64,000 nt of DNA from VXYL01 sp965199915 (GCA_965199915.1 OZ241348.1:2170001-2234000), one strand, 5' to 3'. Positions 50,753 through 60,188 are shown, numbered from the stretch's first letter. Notes: generated by a model from the letters alone, not told the origin. Translations and numbers: made by a program.

Positions 50753-50846
50753 AGGTGGATGGTCCGCGCCGAATGCCACCAGCGGCGCTGCGACCAGCAT
50801 ATCGCCGAGCCGAGCTGCCGCGATCCGCATCGCGTGTGATGTGTCG

Positions 50847-50852
50847 TATACT
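50847..50852 (+). promoter_or_regulatory. -10 candidate TATACT upstream of the giant gene
   Basis: TATACT lies 35 bases before the GTG start. The -35 region (about 50824) is only TCCGCA, so the match is partial. Confidence 0.35.
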
Positions 50853-50881
50853 CGTGCGGCATCCGCCAACGGAGATTCCGA

Positions 50882-53800
50882 GTGCGCCTTAACTTAACGC
50901 CCTGTACCCCCCCCCCCCCCCCCCCCCACACACACACGCATACCATGTCCTCTGAGTCGGCGTTCGCGCACGGTGGCGAGGGCTGTCGGCGGCTGGACGA
51001 CAGCGGAACACGGATGAAGCTTGCTGCGCGAGCGCTGCTGCTTGCCTTGGCCGCCGTTGCATCGCCGGCGGCCAATGCGGTCGCGCCGGTCTTGAACCAG
51101 GACACCCTGACGGCGTGGCCGGACGTAAGCGCCGTCGGGTTCGTTTGGCGTTTGCCCGAGAACACCACGGTCACCAAGCACCAATACCGCTACGCGATTT
51201 GGAACGGGAGCGAGATTCCCGCCTCCTGGACGCGCGATTGGACGGACCTCCTCTTGGCGAACACGCGGTGCAATGTCGTGACCAATCCCGGCACGCCCTC
51301 CGCGACCAGCACTCCCCAAGCCACGGGTGCCGCCTGCGCCACTACGGGCAGCGACGCCACCAAGCATTACAGGTATTGGACTACGTTGCCCAACTTGCCC
51401 AACGGCGCTCGCTTTCACTTCGAGCTGCGCGCCGTCAACAACGACGGCAACAGCGACGCGGTTGAGTGGGACATCGCACTGCCGGCCGACCCAAACGGCA
51501 TCGTGACGATTCCGGACGCGGTGCTCGAGGGCTACCTCCGGGAGCGGGCGCGAGCCTACGTGACGTCGCTTGGCGCGAACGACCCAATGACGCAGCTGCA
51601 CCTGGCCCGCGTGCGGGTGATCTTGAAAAACGTCGGTGCTGGGGCGTCCGTCAACCGGATTCGCAGCTTCGAAGGCATCCAGTACGCCGTCAACCTGCGA
51701 CGACTGCAGATTGCAAACCACCAAGTGCTGGACTTCCGGCGATTGGCTGGCTTGCACAATTTGGAGCTCATCAATTTCAACGGCAGCCTGCTGTCCGACG
51801 TCAGCCCTTTGCGGAATGTGGTCGATATGGAGGAGCTCTACCTGAACCGTGGCCGCACCTATCCACCGCCGGACGTCTGCACGGGTACGGCCGCCGGGCC
51901 AGTGCATGGTCAGACGCCGTGGCCGCCGGCGGCAAACTGTCCGGCGGACCAGGTCGACGACGTGGTGGTGAATGATCTGAGCTCGCTGCGCCGCCTGACC
52001 AAGCTGCGACGGCTGTGGCTGTGCGACCAGCGGGTGAGTCCGCAGCACCTGACGACCTTCGTGAACATGGAGGCGATGAGCTACTGCCGGAACGACTTGC
52101 GCGACATCTCGGGGCTGCGCGGCCTGACCAAGATGGAAGATCTGTACCTGTTCGAGAACCGCATTGAGGACGTCTCCCCTCTCGCCGGAATGACGGAACT
52201 CGATTTCCTCCAACTGCACGACAACAATATCCGCGACGTGTCGTCCTTGAGCGGCCTGACCAAGCTCGCCCACGTCTACCTCTCCGACAATCCGCTCGAC
52301 GCCGGCACCTGCAGCGCCGGCGGCCACGCCACCCGCGCCGCCTGCACCGACGCCTCGGGCACCTGGACGACCAGTGTGGTCAGCACGCTCACGCCGCTGG
52401 TGACGGGTTCCTGCAGCGTCGCCGGCCAGACCACCGAGGCGGACTGCACCAGCAACTCCGGCACTTGGACGGCCGGCGCATTGAAGCTCATCGACCTGCG
52501 CGGCGACACGCAGTTGACCGATGCCGACGTCCAAGCGCTGAGCGGTCTCACCGGCGTCACCGTGCTGCACGATGCGGACATCCGCCCGGCGGCGCCCTCG
52601 GGCCTGACCGCCACGACCACGGCGCGGACTGCGACGCTGTCGTGGACCGATCCCTCCAACGCCGCCATCGCCGCCTACCAGTACCGCCACCGCCAAGGCA
52701 CCGGGTCTTGGTCCGATTGGAAGATGACGCCGGAACGCGGGAGCAGCTTCCACTACTGGAACCGCGGCGACCCGGCCTTGGCGTTGCTTACCCTGTCCGA
52801 CCTGCCCGGCGGCGCCAACACGGTCGAGCTGCGGGCGGTGGTCGCCAGCGACTACAACAACGCCCGCAACCGCAATTCCGACGGCTCGTCGTTCACCGCC
52901 ATCAAGACCCACCAAACCGCGGTCACCGCCGCTGCGGTCGGCGCCGGCCGCTGGGACGTCGGTCGCGTGCTCACCCCGGGCGCGGCCACCAGCACGACGG
53001 TCAACTTCCCGGTGACGGCGAGCATCGCCAGCACGGCGCCGACGGCGCTGGCCGAGACGAACCTGGACGGCGCGCGGGTGACGGTCGAGCTCTCCGGCAC
53101 CACGTTCGGCGCCAGCCTGGCGGCGTCGAACTTCACGCTGCAGACGAGCGGCACGATCGCCGGCCTCTCCATCGCCTCGGTGTCGAGAAGCAGCGACACC
53201 CGGGCGACGCTGACGCTGCGCTTCGACTTCGAAAACACGAACTTCGACACGCAGGCGACGCTGGCGGTGCGGGTGCTGGCGGCGGCGCTCAGCTCGGCCA
53301 GCGACTTGGACACGCAGACGGTGGCGGTGGCGCCGACTCTCGGCGTCGTGCTGGGCGGACCCACCGGCATCGGCACCGGCATGTTGGCGCTGCAAGAGGA
53401 TCCCGGAGGCTCGATGGCCAACCTCGAAGCCTACAACGTGGCGCTGGCCGGCCAGCCGACCGGCGCCGTGACGGTGACGCCGACCAGCAGCAACTCCGAC
53501 GTGGAGCTGTACGCGTTCACCCCGCCGCTGTCCTTCGACGGCACGAACTGGAACGTCGGGCAGACGGTGGGAATAAGAGCCCTCCAGGACCTCGACGCGA
53601 TTGACGACATCGCGGTCATCTCCCACGCGGTGACCGGCATTACCGGGTTGACGGCCGGCCCGCGGCTGACGGTGACGGTGACCGACGACGAGACCCAGGG
53701 CCTGACGCTGACGACCACGACGCTCACCAGCGTTGGCGTAACGGAAGGCAACACGGTGACCTACACGGCGCGCTTGGCCAGTGCGCCGACCGGCCCGGTG

Positions 53801-56800
53801 ACTGTGCAAATCACGAGCAACGACAGCGCGGTGTCGGTGGACACGGACGGAACCGCCGCCGGCGAGCAGAACACGCTGCTGTTCAACGCGACCAACTACG
53901 ACACGCCGCAGACGGTGTCGGCGCGCGCCGCCCAAGACGACGACGGCGAGAGCGAGTCGGTGACGCTGAACCACGTCGTCTTCGGCGCGGACTACCAGGA
54001 TCTGGACGACGTCGCCGTGACGTTCACGGTGACGGACAACGACACCCGCGGCGCGACCCTGTCCACGGGGGGCGTCTCGTACGTCGTGCAGGAGAACGGC
54101 TCGCGGCAGTACACGCTGGTTCTGGACACGCAGCCGGTGAACGGCAACGTGAGCGTGGCGGTGGCGAGTTCGGCCACGACCACGGTCACGGCGGCGCCGT
54201 CCACGCTGACGTTCACGGCGCAGAACTGGAACGTGCCACAGCCGATCACCATCTCGGGCGTGGACGACGCCAACACGCTCGACAACTTCGCGACCGTGAC
54301 CCACACGGCGAGCGGGGCGGACTACGGCAGCGTGACCCTCCCCAACCAGGGGGTGCGGGTCAGCGACGACGACTTGGCGGGGCTGAAGGTGTCGCCGTCG
54401 GCGCTGACCGTGGCCGAGGGCGGGACGGGCACGTACACCGTGCGCCTGAACGCCGCGCCGACGGCGGCGGTGACGGTGACGGTCGCCGCCGCTACGGCGA
54501 AGGTGACGGCGGACACCGACACGGGCACGCCCGGCGACCAGACGACGCTCTCCTTCGACGCGACGAACTGGAACACGGCGCAGACGGTGACCGTGACGGG
54601 CGCCGAGGACGCCGATGGCGCGGACGAGAGCGTCGGCATCAGCCACTCCGTGACGGGCACGGGGAACTACGCCTCGGTGGCCCCGGAGCAACGGCCAGGC
54701 CTAGACGTGCTGGTGCGCGACGACGAGACTGCCAGCGTCGTGGTGTCCCCGACTTCGCTGACGATCGACGAGGGCGGCATGGCCACCTACACCGTGCGGC
54801 TCTCCGCGCCGCCGCCGGGCGGCATCGCGGTGCGGGTGGCCGCCACCGGCCCCGTCGGGCTGACGTTGGACACGAGCACGCTGACTTTCGGCCCCGCCAC
54901 TTGGGACACCGCGCAGACGGTGACCGTGACAGCCGCGGCGGACCACGCCCGGCTGGCCGGCGGCACGGCCACGTTGACGCATGTGGTGACCGGTACCTAC
55001 CCCGTGACCGCCGGCCCGGATTTGCCGGTGCAGGTGCGCAACACCACCGTCGACTACGACGCGGACGCGGACGGCTTGATCGAGATCGCGAACCTTGCGC
55101 GGCTGAACGCGGTGCGCTGGGACCTCGATGGCGACGGCACGGCGACGAGCACGGCCACGACGACGTTCGCCGCGGCGTTCCCGAACCCGCGCGGCGGCGC
55201 CGTGTGCCCCACGACGATCACCAACGTGGCCTGCACCGGCTACGAACTCGCAACGGACCTCGACTTCGACACCAACGGCAACGGCCGCACTTGGACGGAG
55301 ACCGGCGGCATGCTCGCCGGCGGCGGCGACGAGTACGACAACAGCGGCCAGGGCTGGGAACCCATCGGCACCGACGCGGAGCGTTTCGCGGCGGTCTTCC
55401 GCGGCAACGGCCGCACCATCGACAACCTGTTCGTCAACCGCGACGGTCTGGTCGGCCTGTTCGGCGCGACGGACGCGACGGCGCGGATCGAGTCCGTCGG
55501 CGTGCGCAAAGCGCGGGTGGTCGGATCGAGGGTCGTCGGCATTCTCGCCGGCGAAGCCAGAGGCGACGTCGTGGCCTGCTACGTCTCGGGAGCGGTGGGG
55601 TCGCCGACGGCCTCGATCGTCGGCGGGCTGGTCGGCCGGCTGCGCGGAGACGTCACCGCCTCGTACTCGTCCGCCACGGTGGAGGGAAGCGATCAGGTCG
55701 GCGGTCTGATAGGCACCGCGATCGGCGGTTCCGGGCAAACGCGGACCGTGTCCGGCAGCTACGCGGTCGGCCGGACGAGCCCGCCAGCCGAGGGCTCCTG
55801 GGCCGGCGGATTGGTAGGTCGGGCCTCCCCCGTCCTGCCCGAGTCCGCCGTGGCGGCGCCGGACAGCTACTACGACAGCGTCGCCACGGCGCGGACGCAA
55901 AGCGCCCGCGGGGAGGCGAAGACCACGGCCGCGCTGCGGACGCCCACCCGCTACACGGGCATCTACGCGAACTGGAACATCGACTTGGACGGCGACTCCG
56001 AGGCGGACGACCCGTGGGACTTCGGCAGCTCGGTCCAGTACCCGTCGCTGAAGTGGCGCGGGTTCGACGTGACGAAGCAGTTCGCGGGCGTTCTCGCCTT
56101 CGCGTCCGGGGCGCCGGGCAAGAGCTTCACCGTCGGCCGCCCCATCGCGCCGTTCCAGGTTCCGGTGGCGACCGGCGGCGCGGGGACGGTGCGCTACTCG
56201 GCGCGCGGCCTGCCGCCGGGGCTGTGGTTCGACGGAGACGGGCGGGGGCAGTGCGGGCTGCGGCGCGCGGTGTGCGGAACGCCGTCGGAGGAGGGATCCT
56301 GGACGGCGACGGTGACGGCGCGGGACGGCGCCGGGGCGACCGCCGCGCTGACGTTCCAAGTGGAGGTGGTTGCGGAAGGGGACGCGGACGCGGGGCCGCC
56401 GGCGGTGGTTCCGGACGCGGCGCTGCGGGAGGCGGTGGCGCGGGCGCTGGGGCGCTCCGGCGGGACGGTGACGGAGGGGGACCTGCTGGCGCTTTCGAGT
56501 CTGAGCGCGGCGTGGTCCGGAGTGTCGAGCTTGGCGGGGCTGTCGGCGGCGGCGAACCTGCGGCGGCTGGAGCTGGGCGGCAACGCGGTGGCGGACATCT
56601 CGGAGTTGTCGGGGCTGCGTCTGCTGGAACACCTGGACTTGTCGGACAACGCGTTGGCGGACCTCTCGGCGCTGGCGGGTCTGACGCGCTTGGAGACGCT
56701 GCTGCTGTCGGGGAACCGGGTGTCGGACCTCTCGCCGCTGCGGGAGATGACGGCGTTGCGGTCGCTGTTTCTGGACGGCAACGCGGTGTCGGACCTGACG

Positions 56801-58735
56801 CCGGTGGTGTTTCTGGAGGCTCTGGAGGAGTTGTCGCTGAGCGGCAACCCGCTGGGCGGCAACCCGCTGGGCGGCGCGCGGAGGGCGAGCCGATACGGCG
56901 AGTTGTCGGCGAGCGGCAATCCGCTGGGCAGGCTGTCGCCGCTGTGCTCGCTGCGCGAGTTGAAGCGGCTGTGGCTCGCGGCTTCGGGGCTTTCGGACCT
57001 CTCGGAGCTGTCGTGCCTGACCGGTCTGGAGCGTCTGTGGCTTGCGGACAACGCGGTGGCGGACGTGGGGCCGCTGCGCGGGATGCGGGCGCTGGAGTGG
57101 CTGGACCTGGAGCGCAACGCGGTGGCGGACGTCGTGCCGCTGCGCCGGCTGGGGGCGCTGGAGCGTCTGCGGCTGGGCTCGAACCGGGTGTCGGACGCGG
57201 GTCCGCTGGCGGCGAACGACGGTCTGGCGGCCGGGGACGTGGCGGGTCTGCGCGGCAACCCGCTGTCGGAGGCGTCGATCCGGGAGCACGTTCCGGCGCT
57301 GCGGGAGCGGGGCGTCGCGGTGCTGGCGGGTCTTTCGTCGCCGTGGTTCGCGGCGTCCGGGGACGCCGCCGGGCGGCAGTCGTTCGTTCGGCTGGTCAAC
57401 CGCTCGGACGTCGCCGGGGAGGCGCTGGTGTGGGGCGTTGACGACGCCGGGGAGCGGTTCGGCCCGGCGCGTCTTTCCATCGGCGCGGGGCGGACGGCGC
57501 ACTTCAACTCGGAGGATTTGGAGTTCGGCAACGCGGCGAAGGGTCTGGCGGACGGCCTGGGGGCGCCGACGGCCGGGGGCTGGCGCTTGGAGGTTCTGTC
57601 GACGCTGGATCTGGAGGCGCAGACGTTCCTGCGGGCTGCGGGCGGTCCGCCGTCGGCGCTGCACGACGGTCTGCCGCGGGTTGGCGGAACGCTGCGGGCG
57701 GCGTTCCTGCCGGCGGGCCGGGAGCGTTCGCCGGCGGGTGCGCTGCGGGTGTCGAACCCGACCGGGTCCGACGCGACGGCGTACGCGTGGGGCGTGGACG
57801 AGGCCGGGGTCGGTCGGCTGGCGACCGGGCTGGTCGCGCCGGCGGGCCGGGCCGTGACGGTGACGGCGGCGGAGCTTGAGCGCTGGCGCATGGGTTCGGG
57901 CCGCGGCCTCGGCCGCGGCGCGGGGAACTGGCGCTTGGAGCTGACCGCGCCGTGGCCGCTGGAGGCGCAGGCGCTGGCGGTTGGCGACGGCGGCCGGACG
58001 GGCAACCTGTCGGGGCCGGCGGCGGCGCTGGGGCCGGGGGTCGTGGCGCGGGTGCCGCTGTTTCCGCCGGCGTTGGCGTCCGGGCGCGTCGGCGTGGCGC
58101 GGGTGTGGAACCTGGGCGCGGCGGCGGGCGAGGTTCTGGTGACGGCGGTGGACGACGCCGGGATGCGCGCCGGACCGGTGGCGCTGGCGCTGGAGGCGTT
58201 CGAGACCGCGGAGTTCGACTCGCGCGATTTGGAGGAGGGCGGCGGGCCCTTGGCGGAGGGCGTGGGAGCGCCGACGCGGGGTTCGTGGCGTCTTGAACTG
58301 CGGGCCGGGTTCGGAGCGCGGGTCCACGCCCGCGCGGTGGGCGCCGGCGGCTACGCGACCGGGCTCTTGGAGGCGGCGCCGCGTTCGGGCGGCGTCGCGC
58401 GCGTGTCGATGTTCAATCCGGGTTCGAACCGGGCGCAGCGGAGCCTGCTGCGGCTGGCGAACGACGGCGCGGAGGACGCGGCGGCGACCATCGAGGGCGT
58501 GGACGATGCCGGACGCGCTGGCGGCACAGTGAGCGTGACGGTTCCCGCCGGCGAGGCGCTGTGGCTGTCGGCGGCGGAGTTGGAGTCCGGCGGCGCCGGC
58601 TTCGATGGCGCCCTTGGCGACGGCGAGGGCAAGTGGCGGCTGACGGTGTCCTCGGCCGCCCCGCTCACGGTGATGAGCTTGGTGGAGGACGCGGAGGGCG
58701 CCTTGGGCAACCTCTCCACGCCGGGCCGGCGGTAG
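50882..58735 (+). CDS. Giant secreted LRR / Calx-beta-like / GLUG surface protein with a poly-C start region
   Basis: 2617 codons from a GTG with GGAGA six bases upstream; ATGs at 50945 and 51014 are also in frame. The signal peptide (KLAARALLLALAAVASPAANA) begins at the last one. Domain order by residue: Fn3-like 70-200, first leucine-rich region about 250-570 with two Cys motifs, Fn3 571-677, about five Calx-beta-like repeats 820-1385 (each with a TVTEG/VAEGG-type start and a W-x-x-x-Q-T-V block), GLUG repeats 1392-1650, a He_PIG-like Ig domain 1737-1833, a second, internalin-like LRR array 1840-2150, and four C-terminal repeats of about 110 residues (GVDDAG...WRLE). It looks like a cell-surface adhesin. 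No sortase or autotransporter end is seen. Confidence 0.85.
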   Translation: MRLNLTPCTPPPPPPHTHTHTMSSESAFAHGGEGCRRLDDSGTRMKLAARALLLALAAVASPAANAVAPVLNQDTLTAWPDVSAVGFVWRLPENTTVTKHQYRYAIWNGSEIPASWTRDWTDLLLANTRCNVVTNPGTPSATSTPQATGAACATTGSDATKHYRYWTTLPNLPNGARFHFELRAVNNDGNSDAVEWDIALPADPNGIVTIPDAVLEGYLRERARAYVTSLGANDPMTQLHLARVRVILKNVGAGASVNRIRSFEGIQYAVNLRRLQIANHQVLDFRRLAGLHNLELINFNGSLLSDVSPLRNVVDMEELYLNRGRTYPPPDVCTGTAAGPVHGQTPWPPAANCPADQVDDVVVNDLSSLRRLTKLRRLWLCDQRVSPQHLTTFVNMEAMSYCRNDLRDISGLRGLTKMEDLYLFENRIEDVSPLAGMTELDFLQLHDNNIRDVSSLSGLTKLAHVYLSDNPLDAGTCSAGGHATRAACTDASGTWTTSVVSTLTPLVTGSCSVAGQTTEADCTSNSGTWTAGALKLIDLRGDTQLTDADVQALSGLTGVTVLHDADIRPAAPSGLTATTTARTATLSWTDPSNAAIAAYQYRHRQGTGSWSDWKMTPERGSSFHYWNRGDPALALLTLSDLPGGANTVELRAVVASDYNNARNRNSDGSSFTAIKTHQTAVTAAAVGAGRWDVGRVLTPGAATSTTVNFPVTASIASTAPTALAETNLDGARVTVELSGTTFGASLAASNFTLQTSGTIAGLSIASVSRSSDTRATLTLRFDFENTNFDTQATLAVRVLAAALSSASDLDTQTVAVAPTLGVVLGGPTGIGTGMLALQEDPGGSMANLEAYNVALAGQPTGAVTVTPTSSNSDVELYAFTPPLSFDGTNWNVGQTVGIRALQDLDAIDDIAVISHAVTGITGLTAGPRLTVTVTDDETQGLTLTTTTLTSVGVTEGNTVTYTARLASAPTGPVTVQITSNDSAVSVDTDGTAAGEQNTLLFNATNYDTPQTVSARAAQDDDGESESVTLNHVVFGADYQDLDDVAVTFTVTDNDTRGATLSTGGVSYVVQENGSRQYTLVLDTQPVNGNVSVAVASSATTTVTAAPSTLTFTAQNWNVPQPITISGVDDANTLDNFATVTHTASGADYGSVTLPNQGVRVSDDDLAGLKVSPSALTVAEGGTGTYTVRLNAAPTAAVTVTVAAATAKVTADTDTGTPGDQTTLSFDATNWNTAQTVTVTGAEDADGADESVGISHSVTGTGNYASVAPEQRPGLDVLVRDDETASVVVSPTSLTIDEGGMATYTVRLSAPPPGGIAVRVAATGPVGLTLDTSTLTFGPATWDTAQTVTVTAAADHARLAGGTATLTHVVTGTYPVTAGPDLPVQVRNTTVDYDADADGLIEIANLARLNAVRWDLDGDGTATSTATTTFAAAFPNPRGGAVCPTTITNVACTGYELATDLDFDTNGNGRTWTETGGMLAGGGDEYDNSGQGWEPIGTDAERFAAVFRGNGRTIDNLFVNRDGLVGLFGATDATARIESVGVRKARVVGSRVVGILAGEARGDVVACYVSGAVGSPTASIVGGLVGRLRGDVTASYSSATVEGSDQVGGLIGTAIGGSGQTRTVSGSYAVGRTSPPAEGSWAGGLVGRASPVLPESAVAAPDSYYDSVATARTQSARGEAKTTAALRTPTRYTGIYANWNIDLDGDSEADDPWDFGSSVQYPSLKWRGFDVTKQFAGVLAFASGAPGKSFTVGRPIAPFQVPVATGGAGTVRYSARGLPPGLWFDGDGRGQCGLRRAVCGTPSEEGSWTATVTARDGAGATAALTFQVEVVAEGDADAGPPAVVPDAALREAVARALGRSGGTVTEGDLLALSSLSAAWSGVSSLAGLSAAANLRRLELGGNAVADISELSGLRLLEHLDLSDNALADLSALAGLTRLETLLLSGNRVSDLSPLREMTALRSLFLDGNAVSDLTPVVFLEALEELSLSGNPLGGNPLGGARRASRYGELSASGNPLGRLSPLCSLRELKRLWLAASGLSDLSELSCLTGLERLWLADNAVADVGPLRGMRALEWLDLERNAVADVVPLRRLGALERLRLGSNRVSDAGPLAANDGLAAGDVAGLRGNPLSEASIREHVPALRERGVAVLAGLSSPWFAASGDAAGRQSFVRLVNRSDVAGEALVWGVDDAGERFGPARLSIGAGRTAHFNSEDLEFGNAAKGLADGLGAPTAGGWRLEVLSTLDLEAQTFLRAAGGPPSALHDGLPRVGGTLRAAFLPAGRERSPAGALRVSNPTGSDATAYAWGVDEAGVGRLATGLVAPAGRAVTVTAAELERWRMGSGRGLGRGAGNWRLELTAPWPLEAQALAVGDGGRTGNLSGPAAALGPGVVARVPLFPPALASGRVGVARVWNLGAAAGEVLVTAVDDAGMRAGPVALALEAFETAEFDSRDLEEGGGPLAEGVGAPTRGSWRLELRAGFGARVHARAVGAGGYATGLLEAAPRSGGVARVSMFNPGSNRAQRSLLRLANDGAEDAAATIEGVDDAGRAGGTVSVTVPAGEALWLSAAELESGGAGFDGALGDGEGKWRLTVSSAAPLTVMSLVEDAEGALGNLSTPGRR
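50907..50936 (+). repeat. 21-C homopolymer followed by (CA)5 in the coding start
   Basis: Twenty-one C bases (50907-50927) run into five CA units (50927-50936), 25 bases after the GTG start of the giant gene and ahead of two other in-frame ATGs. At this length the frame from the GTG is open. Such tracts change length by slippage. Confidence 0.9.
52309..52475 (+). repeat. Two Cys-pair motifs in the first LRR region
   Basis: The protein motif G-x-C-S-x-x-(A/G)-x-x-T-x-x-x-C-T-x-x-S-G-T-W-T occurs twice, about 33 residues apart, interrupting the leucine-rich repeats of the giant protein. Each pair could form a disulfide outside the cell. Confidence 0.6.
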
Positions 58736-58766
58736 CGCCGCGCTCAGCCGCGCGCACAGTGGGCCG

Positions 58767-59207
58767 ATGGGCTTGATCCACGCCAGCATCGCCTTGTCCA
58801 ACCCGCGCGATGCGGATCTCGCGCCGCTGCCGGTTCGCGCCTTGGTGGACACCGGCGCCGTGAACCTGTGCGTGCCTGAGCACGTCGCCGTGCAGCTGGG
58901 GTTGGAAGAACTCGAACGACGCGAAGTGACCGTGGCGGATGGACGGCACACGCTCGTGCCGTATGTGGGGCCGGTGCAGGTGCGCTTCGAGAACCGGTCT
59001 TGCTTCACCGGCGCCTTCGTGCTCGGCGAGAACGTGTTGCTTGGTTCGATACCGCTGGAAGACATGGACTTGGTGGTGAACTCGCGGTTGGAGCAGGTGA
59101 CGGTGAATCCGGACAGCCCCAACATTCCTTCCGCCATCGTCAAGGCGCACCGCGCGCGTTTGGAGTTTGCTTGGCGAACTCGGTGCCGGTCATATGAGGC
59201 TGTCTAG
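58767..59207 (+). CDS. Clan AA aspartic protease-like protein with a repeat-coded C terminus
   Basis: 146 residues from ATG. The retropepsin-type active site is VRALVDTGAVNLCVP (D-T-G), and the second conserved block is VLLGSIPLEDMDLVVN. The fold and length (about 125 residues expected) fit the small bacterial retroviral-type proteases. The expected end comes at about 59147 (NPDSPNIPSAIV), and the last 19 residues are encoded by dispersed repeat R8. It begins 32 bases after the giant adhesin gene and may be co-transcribed; a role in processing that protein is a guess. Confidence 0.75.
   Translation: MGLIHASIALSNPRDADLAPLPVRALVDTGAVNLCVPEHVAVQLGLEELERREVTVADGRHTLVPYVGPVQVRFENRSCFTGAFVLGENVLLGSIPLEDMDLVVNSRLEQVTVNPDSPNIPSAIVKAHRARLEFAWRTRCRSYEAV
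59147..59200 (-). repeat. Dispersed palindromic element, copy R8
   Basis: The core GAGTTTGC-TTG-GCGAACTC lies at 59163-59181, with CGCGCG on one side and GGCACCGAG on the other, in reverse orientation to R1-R5. It supplies the 3' end of the aspartic protease gene. Confidence 0.7.
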
Positions 59208-59350
59208 CTTCCGGGCGAAGGGCGCTGCCCTTTCTGATTGGGCACGGGTGTCGGACAGTCAACTCGCCGACGCCACCTCGACGATTCGCGGCGGCGCGGC
59301 GCAGTGGCGCGGGCCGAGGAACTCCATCAACCGCTTGACGAGCGCCTTCT

Positions 59351-60082
59351 TCAACAACGGCTCAGAGTGCTGTTCGCTGGTTTCGGCACCAAGCCGCGCT
59401 CGGCCATGGACACCGGCCCGGCGGCGCCCACGATGATGTGGTCGATCACCTGCACGTCGATTTCGTCGAGCACCGAGGACACCCGCGTGGTGATGTCCTT
59501 GTCGGACTGGCTCGGCTCGGCGTCGCCGGACGGGTGGTTGTGGAACATCACCACCGAGGCGGCGTTGCGCTTCAGGCAGGCCTTGATGATCTCGCGGGTG
59601 TACACGGCGGAACGATCCACCGACCCGTAGAACAGGTATTCGATGCCGAGCACGTTGTGGCGCGCGTTGAGCAGCAAGAGACCGAACACCTCCCGCTGCA
59701 GGCCCCGCAAGCGCAACGTCAAGTACTTCAGAACCGCCTTCGTGTTCTCCAAGTAGCGGCCGCGCTTCACGTTGACCAGCTCCGCGCGCGCCGCGAGTTC
59801 GCGCACCGCGAGCAGGGACGCCGCCTTGGCGGCGCCGATGCCTTTGATCTCCCGCAGCGCCAAGCCATCCTGGTGCATCAGGCCGGCCAAGCCGCCGCAG
59901 CGGCCGAGCAGCGTCTCCGCCAACCCCACGGCGCTCTGGCCCTTGGTGCCGGTGCGCAGCACAAGCGCGATGAGCTCGGCGTCGCGCAGACCCAGCGGCC
60001 AGTGGCCCAAGAACCCCTCGCGGGGGCGCTCCTCGAAGGGCGCCTCCACAAGACAGGCGATATTGCGCGTGGTGCGGCGCAT
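59351..60082 (-). CDS. radC: RadC-family JAMM-domain protein
   Basis: 243 residues from ATG. A helix-hairpin-helix region (LREIKGIGAAKAASLLAV) is followed by the JAMM/MPN+ metal site FHNHPSGDAEPSQSD with the upstream Glu in LGIEYLF. This is the standard RadC layout and length. RadC was named as a DNA repair protein, but that role has been questioned; the metal site suggests a peptidase-like activity. It is divergent from coaBC, as in Pseudomonas-like genomes. Confidence 0.93.
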   Translation of the reverse strand: MRRTTRNIACLVEAPFEERPREGFLGHWPLGLRDAELIALVLRTGTKGQSAVGLAETLLGRCGGLAGLMHQDGLALREIKGIGAAKAASLLAVRELAARAELVNVKRGRYLENTKAVLKYLTLRLRGLQREVFGLLLLNARHNVLGIEYLFYGSVDRSAVYTREIIKACLKRNAASVVMFHNHPSGDAEPSQSDKDITTRVSSVLDEIDVQVIDHIIVGAAGPVSMAERGLVPKPANSTLSRC

Positions 60083-60188
60083 CGATTCTCCAGCTGGTTT
60101 CGGGCCGCGTGCGCCCGGAAGCGGGTGCCGATCGGCGTGTTATGGTTGGCGCCGGAGGGGTAGAAGAAGCCCGGCTACCGAGACGGTC

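Noticed and set aside
54701..59143. A 1480-codon open frame on the minus strand opposite the giant gene, and another of 1265 codons at 50894-54691
   Set aside because: Both lie wholly antisense to a clear domain-bearing gene, are made of Arg/Pro/His-rich sequence typical of reversed GC-rich codons, and show no domain. They reflect the lack of stop codons in high-GC DNA.
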